Below are positions 38,701 through 48,260 of a stretch of 64,000 nucleotides of DNA, in pieces. Position 1 is the stretch's first letter, and each line of letters begins with the position of its first letter. Source of the DNA: Phoronis australis (Eukaryota > Phoronida > Phoronidae); the NCBI GenBank assembly GCA_002633005.1, contig NMRA01000252.1, positions 361,641 to 425,640 of the forward strand, read 5' to 3'. The notes below the pieces were generated by a model. It was not told the DNA's origin. It ran no database searches and was given only the letters and a program-made list of their open reading frames with translations. Both the position numbers and the translations under genes were made by a program.

Positions 38701-41700
38701 AAATCGGATTACGTGATGTTGACACTGCGGTAAGCACTTCGTCAGCTGCATAGAAAACGAAAACAATGTCGGGGTCATTGTCATAAATTTTATCTACGGT
38801 CATTCAAAAACTCACCATCAACGTTTCCGTCCAAAATGATCAGGACAATGAATGTAAACAAATGTTTACACAGCCAAACTCACGTCCAGTATTTTTCACG
38901 CAATTGAGGAGACGCGTGGCGAGTTTAGACTTACCAAAATATTTTCACAATATTTTGAAAACTAAAGTAAACTATCTTCACTAATTCTTTTCCTCAGTTG
39001 TTGACCCGTATATTAGCTGCTCAACAAATGTCACCAAACATCACATATATATTTACTATGATGTCCATGTGACGTTATTTTGACTGCCAAGGAAAATGAA
39101 GCTGAAAATGTGAGCTGACGATGAACCAGTTGCGTTATGAACGCTTCAGTGTCAAGTGGACATAACTGTGATCTCTACAGTCGGCCAATATCTGTCTGTC
39201 TGTGCGTCCAGTTTCAGTGGTGTGTCAAAATGACAGGAATTTTTATTTGTTTTCTCCCATGGTGTGACAGAAATAAGCAAAATGTGAACGTCCATCAATT
39301 TTTTGTGACCATCAATTCAACATTGTTTTCAACATTCCACTGTCTTCCTTTAATTGTATCAACAAGGGCGTAAAAGAATGAACTAGAATTTATTGACAAA
39401 ATTCCAGGATAAACGACATCGTAATATCCATAATGTAACGAAATAACAGAACACCCGACTAGAATTTTAATGCTGAAAATAAAACTTGAGACGAAAAGCG
39501 CATCCTACGGGCTGTAAATAGTGTATCGACCAGGTGTGAAAATGCCTGCGGAGCGACGGGTCATTAAAATTCAATAGGCCGTCAGGTAGATGTCGGACTA
39601 TCTCAACTGGTTTTGTGGTCAGGAATTCCCAAATGGCAAATTGATAGCAATGAATTCAAAGAAAGGTTCAACGACAGAGTGAATGCCGCGGGGGGCGATT
39701 GGACACTTGTTGCGCGTCCCGCTGTCATACGACCGTTGACTGCTCCCTGCTGCGGGATCGCAATTGGCGATGTGGGCGCCTATGGCGACGGTTGGAGCGT
39801 CATTGAAATGCTTGCGCGCCCTGCGTCCGCGCGTGGTAGGCTGTCCAGTGAAATTACCTGGTGGCGATATCATTGTTAAGCAATGGCGGTATAAAAGAGG
39901 TTTATCTAGCCAGACAAAACGCGTGGAGTGAAACTGCATGACAAGAGATGTAAAAATGAACCAACTTTATTGCTAAACCTATTCTACTTTTTGTTCCCAG
40001 GCAATGGTCGATTTTCAACATATTCAAGAAATATATGAATGAGGTAAAACTAGAAAGGAAATCAGAGAATAAGAAAGCCGAAAAACGGATTTCGAGATTT
40101 GCCAGTTTTTATTAGACTTTTGAACTTAGAATTGACCAAATAGTAAAAACAGTACACTGCACGGCATTCCAGCATCTATTTGATTTATTTATTAACATTT
40201 GCCAAAGCAACAAAACATTAAAATCCTTTGTCTCATTACAAATCTCCATCCCGCAGTTGTCCAGGAGACAATCGTTGATTCAAAGCAGGTGACTTTATGA
40301 GTTTTAAAAAACACGTGAATGGAGAAGCGCGTGCGTGTGTAGAGGACAGGAAGGGTATCTGGGGGGCTGTACCGAGGGCACAGAGTCAGCGTTCCCCTCA
40401 CGTTCCGCACGAGCGTTCTCATCAACAGTGCATTCCTTATGAAGGGAGATATTTTTTACAAACTAATTCTGCTCCTGTAAACCGCTGTTTTTTACGACCA
40501 AACGTCGAGCGTGCTTGGTACACATCCAAATCTCGCTATAACTTTATATGTGGTTTATGACAAAATAGTTGTATAGGTAAAAATAAAATTGCGACAAAGT
40601 GGTCAGCCATTCGCGTGAAAAGAAGTACACATATTTATTAATCATTTGCCTAATTAGGGTAGTCACCGGAATTAGTTTTTCTGTGACGCGTACCTAGACA
40701 GAGTCACCTCTGTCAACAATATGAAATTAATACGAGTTACTGAAAATTCACCATTAATTAAATTAACTTAAAAAACTCTTTTGAATGTAGAATAACATTG
40801 TTTTTACCAGTTCCATGTTTTAACAGCTTTAATTGTATTTATTGAGCTCTTACGTCGGGCTAAGTTAATGTTTTTTCTTGATTTTCAACTAACAAACGTT
40901 GCTGCTGAGATTGAGAATTAAGCTGGTTGGCCAATGGCCAGCACTTTCTCAATACGTCATGAACACGTGTACGTCACAGAAGTCGATAGTCTTCTAAGGT
41001 TTTTCAAATTATGGACCAGTTAATATGAATGTGTTCATAATAACGTGATGATTAAAGGCCACGTTAACTGGTTCTAACTAGTTGCACGCTATATACCTCA
41101 CGTTATGAGCAGAACATAAATGCAATGGTTGTTCATGCATCAATTACTTTTTACGTCATGCGTTTTGAAAATTGTCGCTTTCCCTTTAAAAAAGATATAT
41201 AAACGTAGTACATCTTGATGCGCAGTAATCTGATTAGAGCAGACGAATCCACATGTAACCATACAGGGTCACGTGACCTTCTGGTTCTTTGAATATAAAG
41301 TCCTATTCTAATACATCACTTCTATTGCCTTTTACTTGAGCTTATGTAGAAAATTGTCGACAAATGTGTGAATTTAGCCAACTATCCACAAAACTATGGA
41401 TTGACTCAATAAAGTATGTATGATTTGATTATTAACTTTTTACCAGCCTGCCATAAATTGGGTCACTTGACCATGTCTTTTAGTAAATTTAACAAAATTA
41501 AAAGATCCAGTGTCGTCAACACAATGTTCAGTGTCTATTTTACGGACAAATTTCATCTGATATGAAAGTTCAAGATGGAATGCCAAAAACGAGGGTACAT
41601 TTTTCTAAAGTATCACTCTGTTTTTATTTTGTGAAAACATTGAGTATATTCATGCAAATCAAAAAAGTGTAATTTGTTTAAGACTCTTCATTCAACAATG

Positions 41701-43478
41701 GAATGTTTTACTGTTCATAAGAGTATGTTGAAGAACGACGTAAACTGTATGAAGCATGATATATGACGCATAATATACAGGTATGAAGCAGGATATATGA
41801 AGCATAATATACAGGTATGAAGCATAATGTATGACAGTTTCATACCAGTCCGATATTCAATTTCTCAGGTATGATGTTCCAAATTTAGGCAAGTATGGAC
41901 ATCTCTCTCAGGTCCTATATAACCTTTTGTCTTTTATCGTGCCATGTTCAATGAAGCGAGTATACAATGAACCCTTATAATATATCACAAGGTCTGATTC
42001 AATGCAAAACGTATGGCACGCTCACTTACCCGTGTTCGTGTAATCGTCTGCAGGCGGATCCAGTTTGTCCAGAGCAAACCCTGCATCCATCACGTCCCCT
42101 GAAACAATTCATGATTACTTAATTTAGTCATCTGTTTGCAAACATTTAAATATAGTTAGCAAACACACAATTGTGAGCTTATCATAGTCCGTATTACAGT
42201 GCGAATAAGTCAAATCATAAACAAACTAGCGACGCCTGGTGTGGTAGTGAAATTCAAATATAATTTTGATTATTTCGTATTTCTTAAAAACGTTTGATTG
42301 CGTGTGGCAAGATCATATTTTGGGAATAAAATTAAACTAGATTAGTTAGCGGGCAAATTTGTTTCACGAAATTTTCAACTAAAAAGATGTGAAGAGTATA
42401 TATTTAAGGCCGCATTTTGTCCTGTTTATGTGGTTAGCTATAACAAAAATTGAATTAATCCTTTCTTTCTCATGAAATCGACCTTGTAACATTTTTCAAC
42501 GTGCCAGGACACTGTTTCGGTTAGCAAGTTGATTACAACCGATGCGTGCACACTCCATTTTAATTCTTAAGTTTAGGGTGGATCAAGCACAAGGAACTGT
42601 AAGGCGTTTTCACGAGTCGCTGATGATTGTCCTTGTTGGTAGCGCAAATTAAGTCATATCGCTATAAGCAATATAAACGTAATATTATAATTAAATTATT
42701 ATTACTATTTTTGTTATTATTACTTTTGTTGCTGTTATTGTTATTGTTATTATTTCTATTATTATTGTTATTAGTATTAGCATTATTATTTATTTTTGTT
42801 ATTAATATAATGAGAGAAAGTTGCCTAATGACATTAGTCAGGTAAAAGATGCAAAATTGAGCTACAGTGAACAGAGTCGGTGTGAGAGTATTGACAAGCT
42901 GTGAATTAGCAAGATAATAAAGTTTTACCTGGATTGCTGTCTTAGTTTTTATGATAAAATGTATTATCAAAATAGGCAATGGTACCAATGTGGGGAAAAG
43001 TAAAGTGTTTGTCAATAAAATCACATGGAACAAAGATTGTGGACAAGATTTCTCAATCACACCAACTATGTTGCAAACATTTTCACAACATGATACAAAG
43101 TGATTTTCGTATCGATTTGTTAGAAATGATCAAACTATTTCGAAATTATAATGTTTAGGTCATAATGTAGGACGGATATACCCATCTAAATAACGAATTT
43201 CATTGTTGCATTTGTCTTGGTCAAACAATTTAACTAAAACTGCCAACCTAGTCGATCCAGACTGTACTGTGTACTGCAGCCTGTGATCGTATAACGAAGC
43301 TCAAGTCTCACATATGACGAAGACCCGATCGCCTGAACCTCTATACGGGTCGTCGGTCATTTTCATAAAAAACACTGCATAACAAAGTTCACGCTAGTGT
43401 ATAACTATGATCACGTGATACGATATCTTGAGTAATGATAGACAACTCTGAAGCAGACGACTTGTAGCTTTCTCTTGC

Positions 43479-43522
<44 letters not shown>

Positions 43523-46500
43523 GATGTCTGAATGCAACTGCATTTAACTATGCAACTGCGCACATAACAAATTCCCGTACATGTATACTGGTTAGGCTTG
43601 GTCTTGAGGTGGCCCATGCTGATGGTGGGGGTGGTAATAATAATAATAATAATAACAACAACAACAACAACAATAATAATAACAATAATAATAATAATGG
43701 CGATAATGATGGTGTTGATGATGATGACGATAATGATAATAATGGTAATAATAACAATAATTTGTTTCGATTTATTCCTTATTCGTATCTACCCATCTGG
43801 AGTTTCTCGTAGAATGTATTGTTCGTTAAAATTTAATTTTTAAATTAGCAACAAAAAGATTACAAAATGATAGTAGAATTTTGCAACCTGTTTAGGAAGA
43901 GAATGGTGGAATGTCCACAATGCTCACAAAGTTTGCTCAGTTGATCAGCAGAATAATAACAAGCAACTATCAATAATCTTCCATCAAAACCATTGGCCGG
44001 AGAACAAATCGTTGGGAAAAATGGGTCAGGTGAGGCTCTTTGGAAAGTCGAATATTTTAGTTAATTGAATGTCATTTAATGTAACGACATAAAAGAAATT
44101 CATTTCACAATTGTAACTCATTGGTACATTCATTGGTACATTCATTACGTCTCGTGTGTATTTAATTTATTTTTTTTTTTTAACTAATGTCATGAATTAA
44201 GATTTCAGTCAACTTCAGGAACACCACAAATGATTCACTCCTATTGATGAGGGCATAATGATATTTCAAGAGGAAAACATTTCCATTAAAACGCGGTCAT
44301 TTCACTAGACACACGCCTCACGTGACTTACATATCATATTCGCCATTAAAGAGTTGAACATATATTCAAAATGTGAGCAAATGTATGCCGACGATGTCGC
44401 CCATTCTTTGTTTAACTTAACTGCCCGTATCCACCACTAGCGAGTTATGAAAGAGGAGAGTTTTGAAACAGAAATGACACGACTGGATGTAAAAGTTCAC
44501 GCCACAGTGTTGGTCATTAACGCGACAGCGCGTGCGAGGCATCATGCAAATTTTTTCGGGTCCCTTGAAAATGTTCAGGCTCTCACTAAACAAACTAGTT
44601 TTTATAGACATTTTTTTTGAAAAATAAGGAAATCGCTAACTGCTATGCGTTTGCTCATTTTTATTTCTCAGCTTAAGGTGAAAGGTTATAGTGCTAATAT
44701 TCCATCGACAGTTATATGGTAGTGTGCAGTACAAGTATAGTTCAGTCCAGGACATGAATAGATCAATTAATTTATTATTAATGCAAAACATCTTCAGTCA
44801 GGAAGACGATCCATTTATTTAAACGTCGTGTAGAAATTGAGCAAATATTTCAAAACTCACTAGACTTTAGCCATTTTCTGCCTATGACTTCTATTTCAAA
44901 CCAGAATTAATTAATGCCTACCTGTATTTTTACCACGATGTTTCTATCACTCAATTACACCATTACCTTTAACGATTAACCGATATATCACGAACTTAGA
45001 TCTAATTTATTATGTTTAAGAAAAAACGTAACGGTTCAAACTAAACAATTTTATTCTAAGCCACAAAAACTATAGCGAGATATCTAACACAATCATGAGA
45101 TACAAAAATGCACATGCCTCCAAGGAACTTGGATTCTTTGCAATGATTTCTAAGCGAAGAACGACTACCATCGCATAATGTAAACTGAGAAGCTTTAACA
45201 CCTATATAACGTGATAGTTGGTCATAAATATCCGTTAGGTAACCGCTTTAAGGTATGACCGAATTATTAAGAACAATTCAAACGTTGACTTCCCGGTGGT
45301 AGCGCACCAGCGGAACGGTAGCACCAGTAGTGGTCCACAGCAGGTACTCCAGTTGTTCTCGCAAGCGCTTGTGAGCCCGCGGCTACTGATCTGAAAGTCG
45401 GTTTGACATGTTGCATAGAATTTCGACACTTCCGAAAAATTAACACAATCTAATTTTCTATTCGTCTACGGCTCGTTGGTGTGACGGAACTCGAGGTTCG
45501 CTGCACCAAAAAAGGAAGAGAACTTCAGAAGTGTGAATTCCTACTAAAACAACCTCATTGAACTGGTGCACATTATACGTGATTGTTGGATAAGGTGCTG
45601 AAGGCAGGTGACCGCGTGATTAATTGTCGAGTCTCTTGCAAACCAGTGGGTTCACCGCCGAGGTTGGTTTATCAAAAAACAAACACAAATAGCGGCTACG
45701 GTTATACTCACGTACATGTATGCAAGGGTAGGAATATCTCTGTTTAGTTGGAATATTAACGACAAACACTGGAGCAATGTGACCGTGAGATCTCACTGAG
45801 ATCGCCTGTTTATGCTTTCGCTACGTAGCCAATCAGCTAACCGTTTGAAGAAGCTGTTAATAGATGATGGAGAATAAAAAATATGCTGCAATAAACCTTA
45901 GAACAGGTGGAGCTAGGTGGAGCAATTATTGACATGAAAAACTAATGAACGCGGACAGACACATGTATGAGGGCTAAAATCACTCAACTTTCTATTTAAC
46001 GTTTGCCTTTTACAAAGTGGGACGGTACTTATACAAACACAGCGGGGTTTCATTGGAAGAAAGACCATTAGTTACGAAAAAGAATGTGAAAAATCATAAC
46101 TATCTCCCAGAATTTCTAGGACTATATTGATTTTTGAGAAGTGTTTAGCGAATTTTTCTTACATAAATGTCAAAGTTTAGTTTTGCAGCAACCCTTCAAA
46201 TATTTTCGACAAGCCAGGACCGTTATATTGCCGACTTGAATATTTGTTACCCACATGGGATGGTATGTAATAGAACGTCGTACATCGAGGATAGTTGAGT
46301 GGATATGAATAATGGTAAGCAATACTTAATTAATATAAATAATAAGTTATTTACTATCTCCCGAAGTAAACCTGCAACTTTGACGAGGTTGTGATTTTGA
46401 TTTAAAGAACCGGCACTGAAAAGGAATTAATTGTTCTGTTCGAGATGGCGTTCCAACATTGCGGTGCAATTGCACATGGAGGGAGACTGAACAGTGTCAC

Positions 46501-48077
46501 CGACCGAGAAACGAGAAATGTAAACGGATATGTGTAAGTGAGCGAAATGTTGGACTTAGAATATAAGAAGGCGTGTAATTTAGAGCCAAGTAAGCCGTCT
46601 CCATAGATGAGCAACGTGAAATATGTAACAGACAGCACTGTTATATTAGTGAAATCAAACATTTGCAAATGTAACTAAAATAAATTTTTGGGAAGCTGAT
46701 TATTTAATAATGAAATGGTTTACTTTACTTGTAATTACCCGAGGACACTCTTCTGTGAATTCGTTGTTTCAAGAAACGAACTGGTTCTGCGAATTGTGTT
46801 GTTGTGTTTGGGATGCGTCGTCGTCGTTTTTTTATCTTTGCTCTTATTGCTTGCACAAAAACTTTACAGCGAACTCTATCTAAGGATTATTTGCCCCAAA
46901 ACACAAAACTCAGATGAAAATTACAACCTGGAGGAAACAAAATAATTTGATTGGGCTTAAAACATTTTTACATATAGTGTGAAAGATAAATAGATGGAGT
47001 CGATCTATTAGTATCATGAATTCATTTTCGAAATAGAATTGCATAATTTGAACGTCCTTTGCATAAGAGACATCATAACTATCGCTATTTTTCTCACGTG
47101 GAAGAGTGCGACGAATATGAGGCAGGCACTCAACCCAACCGTTTCGACGCAGTCATCAGTTCATATACTCTGCAATTTGTTCTCACTTGAGAAAAAGTAT
47201 GAACATGTACCCCTTCTCAGATGTACTCACATGAAAACATAGCAAGCTGGTGGTTATATATCACAGCTATAGCTGTTGAAATATTTTGCCCCTGACAAAT
47301 TTTACTCAACGAAATATCTCGAGGACCGAAATTCCATCAGTGGCTGTGTCTCAAAGTCACGCGCATTTATAGAATAACTCGTACGTATTAGGTATAACTA
47401 GCAACACAATAGGTATTGAATGAGTAAAACTGAACGACAGGCCAAGTAGACAACACACATTCACACCTCAAACGGTACCGAAATAACTTGTTGTGTTGGG
47501 CCCGTTCTAAGTCACTAACTATCAACAATATAACATCCAACATCAGCCCAAATGTCAATTATAATATGCGATCAAAACATGGCTTGGTTGAACAAAGCGA
47601 TCACTGACTCACGAGTTGACGCTTTGAGTACAGTCGTTCAAACTATGGCCTATAGCCAGGTCTAGCTCAGGAAATAAGACAAGCTTTATAAACCGATTTG
47701 TTAATATTCATTCTAGTTTTCTCTAGATGCATTTTATTCGTGTTGGACTGGAACTCGGAGAGGCAAACGGCATCTGTTGTACTTTAAGTGCTCGTAAACG
47801 CTCATTATTTTAATATCATTCAAAGCTATGCTTCAAAATGTATTTGCCTAGTTGTCAATGTGATACATCAATATAAGTTTGAAGCCTGTCAAATAAATAT
47901 GAGGCCAGCTTGAGCCACCATAAAAAATACCAATCCATTTTTAAAGCGTAACGCGACTGTAAATAAATAATGAACTTAAAATTTTGTTTTGCAGACTACA
48001 GCAGGGTCTCCTGTTTGAGGGCACATAAAGAAGGTTTATATCTATGAAGTCTTACCTGCTATCGACATGCTATGCAT
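8581..48077 (-). CDS. Lmx1: LMX1-type LIM-homeodomain transcription factor, complete, 9 coding exons
   Basis: Coding exons, in transcript order: 48077-48056, 42098-42030, 37000-36817, 14835-14618, 12347-12211, 11282-11205, 10412-10319, 9706-9659 and 8756-8581. All junctions are GT/AG and all phases match. They give 1026 bp and 341 residues. LIM1 is at about residues 39-90 and LIM2 at about 98-152, each with all Cys/His/Asp zinc ligands in standard spacing. The homeodomain is at about 182-241, with KRPRTILT at its start and WFQNQRAK in helix 3 (Gln50, Asn51 present). The protein ends [17 protein letters not shown], the C-terminal signature of LMX1A/LMX1B and invertebrate relatives. In known animals LMX1 proteins are nuclear activators that pattern dorsal limb, roof plate and dopaminergic or serotonergic neurons. 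In an invertebrate a neural role is the likely inference. The protein is shorter than vertebrate LMX1B (about 380 residues), mainly in the N-terminus and LIM2-homeodomain linker. Confidence 0.95.
8933..8990 (+). repeat. ATT/ATC microsatellite in Lmx1 intron 8
   Basis: A run of attatt/atcatt/actatt trinucleotides with interruptions. It explains the Ile/Thr-rich reading frames here, which are not genes. Confidence 0.85.
9659..9706 (-). CDS. Lmx1: Lmx1 exon 8, short acidic linker
   Basis: 48 bp between ttcttccag and ACAG/gtaagg, phase 1 in and phase 1 out. With the split codon it encodes [16 protein letters not shown]. It is supported by phase continuity and strong splice sites more than by similarity, so it could be skipped: 48 bp keeps the frame. 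Confidence 0.8.
9731..9892. repeat. 23-bp minisatellite, 7 copies, beside Lmx1 exon 8 acceptor
   Basis: The unit is tcttcagaataagttggtttcag on the plus strand, nearly perfect for six copies and then decaying. It lies 25 bp upstream (minus strand) of exon 8. The two are separated only by the pyrimidine tract. Confidence 0.93.
10319..10412 (-). CDS. Lmx1: Lmx1 exon 7, end of homeodomain and basic/acidic segment
   Basis: The exon runs from attgcag to GGAGG/gtaggt. It starts [20 protein letters not shown] and goes on [19 protein letters not shown] aligns with MKKLARRH just after WFQNQRAK in vertebrate LMX1. The exon boundary falls at the same place as in LMX1B, as I recall that gene structure. 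The second basic patch (GRQKRKMK) is a likely extra nuclear localisation signal. Confidence 0.9.
11205..11282 (-). CDS. Lmx1: Lmx1 exon 6, second half of homeodomain
   Basis: 78 bp, phase 0 at both ends. It encodes [20 protein letters not shown] then QNQRAK, the end of helix 2 and helix 3. WFQN with Gln50 predicts TAATTA/TAATTG-type site preference, as for other LMX/LHX factors. Confidence 0.96.
11726..12162. mobile_element. hAT-like non-autonomous inverted-repeat element, host of a nested copy
   Basis: It begins cataggtggatttag and ends ctagatccgccactg, an imperfect terminal inverted repeat of about 15 bp. It is flanked by an exact direct repeat CATGA (11721-11725 and 12163-12167). It lies in Lmx1 intron 5, ending 48 bp from the donor of exon 5. 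The minus-strand reading frames across it (Pro-rich) are products of the G-tracts. TIRs like CAGTGGCGGATC are typical of hAT relatives, but a 5-bp duplication is unusual for the commonest 8-bp hAT groups. Confidence 0.7.
11830..11986. mobile_element. Nested short inverted-repeat element (157 bp)
   Basis: It starts cagtggtggatttag and ends ctggatccgcccctg, flanked by an exact 5-bp duplication GGCAG at 11825-11829 and 11987-11991. It sits inside the element at 11726-12162. Its interior (cagattccattggggca, ctggctaatactctgcac, ctaactcaaaatcctgg) matches the reversed copy at 56593-56738 and a remnant near 12949-12977, so it is a dispersed family. Confidence 0.75.
12211..12347 (-). CDS. Lmx1: Lmx1 exon 5, acidic linker and first half of homeodomain
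   Basis: The exon runs from atttgcag to GCAGAAAG/gtaagt. It encodes the rest of the split Ser codon, [20 protein letters not shown], then [18 protein letters not shown] and NPKPCRK. It matches the LMX1 homeodomain start ([13 protein letters not shown] in human). The linker from LIM2 is shorter than in vertebrates. Confidence 0.96.
12949..12977. repeat. Short remnant of the hAT-like family
   Basis: cccctaactcaaaatcctgg followed by ccgccc matches the end of the nested element at 11958-11986. Only this end is visible. Confidence 0.45.
13616..14484. mobile_element. Longer hAT-like inverted-repeat element in Lmx1 intron 4
   Basis: It begins cataggcggatttaggggg and ends cctagatccgccactg, the same termini as the 11726 element. 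Flanks are only similar (tgccg against atgcg), so the target duplication is uncertain. About 870 bp. It has G-tracts near 13771, no transposase-like reading frame, and a tRNA-like block near 14191-14252 that may be a separate insertion. Confidence 0.6.
14191..14252 (+). repeat. tRNA-derived (SINE-like) pol III promoter block
   Basis: An A-box-like TGATGTAATGG (14195-14205) is followed 33 bp later by a B-box-like AGTTCGAGTCT (14238-14248). The flanks do not fold into an acceptor stem that I can see, so it reads as a tRNA relic or SINE head, not a working tRNA. Confidence 0.4.
14618..14835 (-). CDS. Lmx1: Lmx1 exon 4, second LIM domain
   Basis: The exon runs from cactttcag to CCCAAAA/gtgagt. 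It encodes [20 protein letters not shown], the [12 protein letters not shown] centre and [13 protein letters not shown], with all eight zinc ligands. The first base completes Lys from exon 3 and the last base starts Ser completed in exon 5. Confidence 0.96.
15185..15362. repeat. Simple-sequence tracts (TTTA)n and (TTGTA)n
   Basis: ttatttatttatttattc lies at 15187-15204 and ttgtattgtattgtatt-type repeats at about 15314-15360. These are intronic. Confidence 0.75.
17274..17287 (+). promoter_or_regulatory. RFX-type X-box
   Basis: GTAACC-TT-GGCAAC fits the X-box consensus GTNRCC(N0-3)RGYAAC. It lies 43 bp upstream of the ATG at 17331, a spacing common for RFX-driven ciliary gene promoters. Binding is not shown. 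Confidence 0.45.
17331..17465 (+). CDS. Short ORF or possible first exon of a nested gene
   Basis: The ATG opens a 44-residue frame, [20 protein letters not shown] and then [11 protein letters not shown]. It is charged and helix-prone, with higher GC and CpG than the surrounding intron. It lies on the strand opposite to Lmx1. I found no downstream exon to join to it. It may be a first exon spliced at an internal GT, or chance. No family recognised. Confidence 0.25.
   Translation: MADMPDNRSRRSAERALLECRQKISRCESDDLMWIRRNQEISRP
18530..18715 (+). repeat. SINE-like dispersed repeat segment
   Basis: The stretch near 18654-18700 (caacagtaataccaaaaatg, ttttggccataaaatc) resembles segments near 26545-26580 and 33647-33690. 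The full extent is not clear. Confidence 0.35.
20456..20503. repeat. (AATC)n-type simple repeat
   Basis: aatcaatcaaccaatcaatc and its extension, intronic. Confidence 0.75.
23458..23708. repeat. Long ATT/ATC microsatellite
   Basis: About 250 bp of mostly att trinucleotides with atc, gtt and agt interruptions. It gives Ile-rich frames on both strands that are not genes. Confidence 0.93.
24985..25345. promoter_or_regulatory. Lmx1: Candidate intronic enhancer (homeodomain-site cluster)
   Basis: The block has several TAATTA/AATTAAT sites (about 24993, 25018, 25170-25192), a POU-like tattcatgag (25125-25134), a gattag (25212) and a GATA-like agataatgg (25145). It lacks the simple-repeat look of its surroundings. 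Density of such sites in an Lmx1 intron suggests cis-regulation, but it is inference without a cross-species alignment. Confidence 0.3.
26336..26395 (-). repeat. tRNA-derived head of a SINE-like element
   Basis: On the minus strand GGTTCGATTCC (26351-26341) is a perfect B-box match. It is preceded by GCCGGAAGAGCGCTAGATAG, where an A-box-like and anticodon-arm-like region would lie. Flanking stems are poor. The downstream 3' body continues in neither strand as a gene. Confidence 0.4.
26396..26625. repeat. Dispersed SINE-like body, related to 37300-37480
   Basis: ggcgatttgtaataaaat at 26468-26485 recurs at 37371-37388. The following tttggttgttttatggctag (26503-26522) has a diverged counterpart at 37405-37424. 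The copies differ enough to be old. Confidence 0.5.
27406..27425. promoter_or_regulatory. Perfect palindromic RFX X-box
   Basis: TGAGTTGCC-AA-GGCAACTCA has 9-bp perfect arms and contains the ideal X-box GTTGCC-NN-GGCAAC. It lies in a stretch with E-boxes (cacgtg near 27248 and 27308, cagctg near 27341) and raised GC. A regulatory role in the Lmx1 intron is inferred. Confidence 0.4.
33590..33705 (+). repeat. SINE-like dispersed repeat segment
   Basis: ttcaacaaaatctaaaaatg and ttttggtcgcaaaactggcg (33646-33689) resemble the segments near 18654 and 26545. A short open frame over it is a by-product. Confidence 0.35.
35456..35560. repeat. 34-bp tandem repeat, 3 copies
   Basis: The unit is tatagtgtatgaggtatgaa followed by ggctgacgatataa, almost identical in all copies. 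Intronic. Confidence 0.92.
36817..37000 (-). CDS. Lmx1: Lmx1 exon 3, first LIM domain
   Basis: The exon runs from ttttccag to CACAA/gtaagt. It encodes [20 protein letters not shown], the [13 protein letters not shown] centre and [16 protein letters not shown]. All eight zinc ligands are present with the usual LIM spacing. It begins by completing Glu from exon 2 and ends inside the Lys codon finished in exon 4. Confidence 0.96.
37185..37480. repeat. SINE-like dispersed repeat, second copy
   Basis: It shares ggcgatttgtaataaaat with 26468 and has a diverged tRNA-like upstream part (aatggaacctgaaacccccg near 37226). Both copies lie in Lmx1 introns in the same orientation. Confidence 0.45.
39650..39870. 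other. CpG-rich patch with open frames on both strands
   Basis: The segment is much richer in GC and CpG (gcgcgtcccgc, gcgcgccctgcgtccgcgcg) than its AT-rich surroundings, and open on both strands (39613-39879 plus, 39619-39939 minus). Neither predicted protein has a recognisable domain. It may be a CpG-rich element or an old repeat. Confidence 0.35.
41749..41836. repeat. Imperfect tandem repeat of tgaagcataatatacaggta
   Basis: About four copies of a 20-32 bp unit with gatatatgacg or gatatatgaag variants. Intronic. Confidence 0.8.
42030..42098 (-). CDS. Lmx1: Lmx1 exon 2, N-terminal region before LIM1
   Basis: 69 bp from tgtttcag to CACGG/gtaagt, phase 1 in and phase 1 out. With the split first codon it encodes [20 protein letters not shown] then TNT. 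The supporting evidence is exact phase match with exons 1 and 3 and good splice sites. The sequence itself is not conserved enough to recognise. Confidence 0.85.
42694..42815. repeat. ATT/GTT microsatellite
   Basis: attattattactatttttgt and similar trinucleotides, giving poly-Leu or poly-Asn frames that are not genes. Confidence 0.9.
43479..43522. repeat. Perfect (AAT)n microsatellite
   Basis: About 14 uninterrupted aat units, so a likely polymorphic marker. Confidence 0.95.
43635..43762. repeat. AAT/AAC/GAT compound microsatellite
   Basis: Runs of aat, then aac, then aat, then gat/gac mixes. It lies 110 bp from the perfect array at 43479 and gives a poly-Asn frame. Confidence 0.93.
48056..48077 (-). 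CDS. Lmx1: Lmx1 exon 1, start codon and seven residues
   Basis: The ATG at 48077 reads MHSMSIA and then G of a split codon, with donor GCAG/gtaaga. The phase fits exon 2. An upstream ATG at 48109 is in a frame that stops at TAG before the donor, so 48077 (or the second Met) is the best start. A tiny first coding exon is the least certain part of the model. Confidence 0.7.
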
Positions 48078-48260
48078 CCGTCGGCTTTATACGCTGGCTT
48101 TGATAGCATTGTACTATCGACACCCGTCCATAAATACACATATCCATCAAACATTATCACAGTCTGCCGTTAGCCAATCACAGTCGACATAGGCATCACC
48201 GGATACAGGGATTGGTCGACTTAGTAGGTACGTTCGTCAAGCGGCTGACGATGCTTCGCT
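48078..48260 (-). promoter_or_regulatory. Lmx1: Probable Lmx1 5' UTR and promoter area
   Basis: On the minus strand there is an inverted CCAAT (ATTGG, about 48173-48177) and a TATA-like TATTTATGG (about 48129-48137) upstream of the ATG. The transcription start is unknown and further non-coding exons are possible. Confidence 0.3.

Larger units (their letters stand above)
37001..42029 (-). other. Lmx1: Lmx1 intron 2, mostly unannotated
   Basis: It holds the SINE-like copy near 37185-37480, a CpG-rich patch at 39650-39860 and a small AT-rich tandem repeat near 41745. No coding exon is seen. Confidence 0.6.
42099..48055 (-). other. Lmx1: Lmx1 intron 1, AT-rich with microsatellites
   Basis: Contains the ATT/AAT arrays at 42694, 43479 and 43635. 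No exon recognised. The open frames at 46402-46668 and 46715-46945 have no recognisable domain and no splice support. Confidence 0.6.

Noticed and set aside
39613-39939. Overlapping frames on both strands
   Set aside because: The openness is explained by a GC-rich, stop-poor patch; neither protein resembles anything I know.
43598-43843. Poly-Asn, poly-Ile and poly-Leu frames on both strands
   Set aside because: They are translations of an AAT microsatellite.
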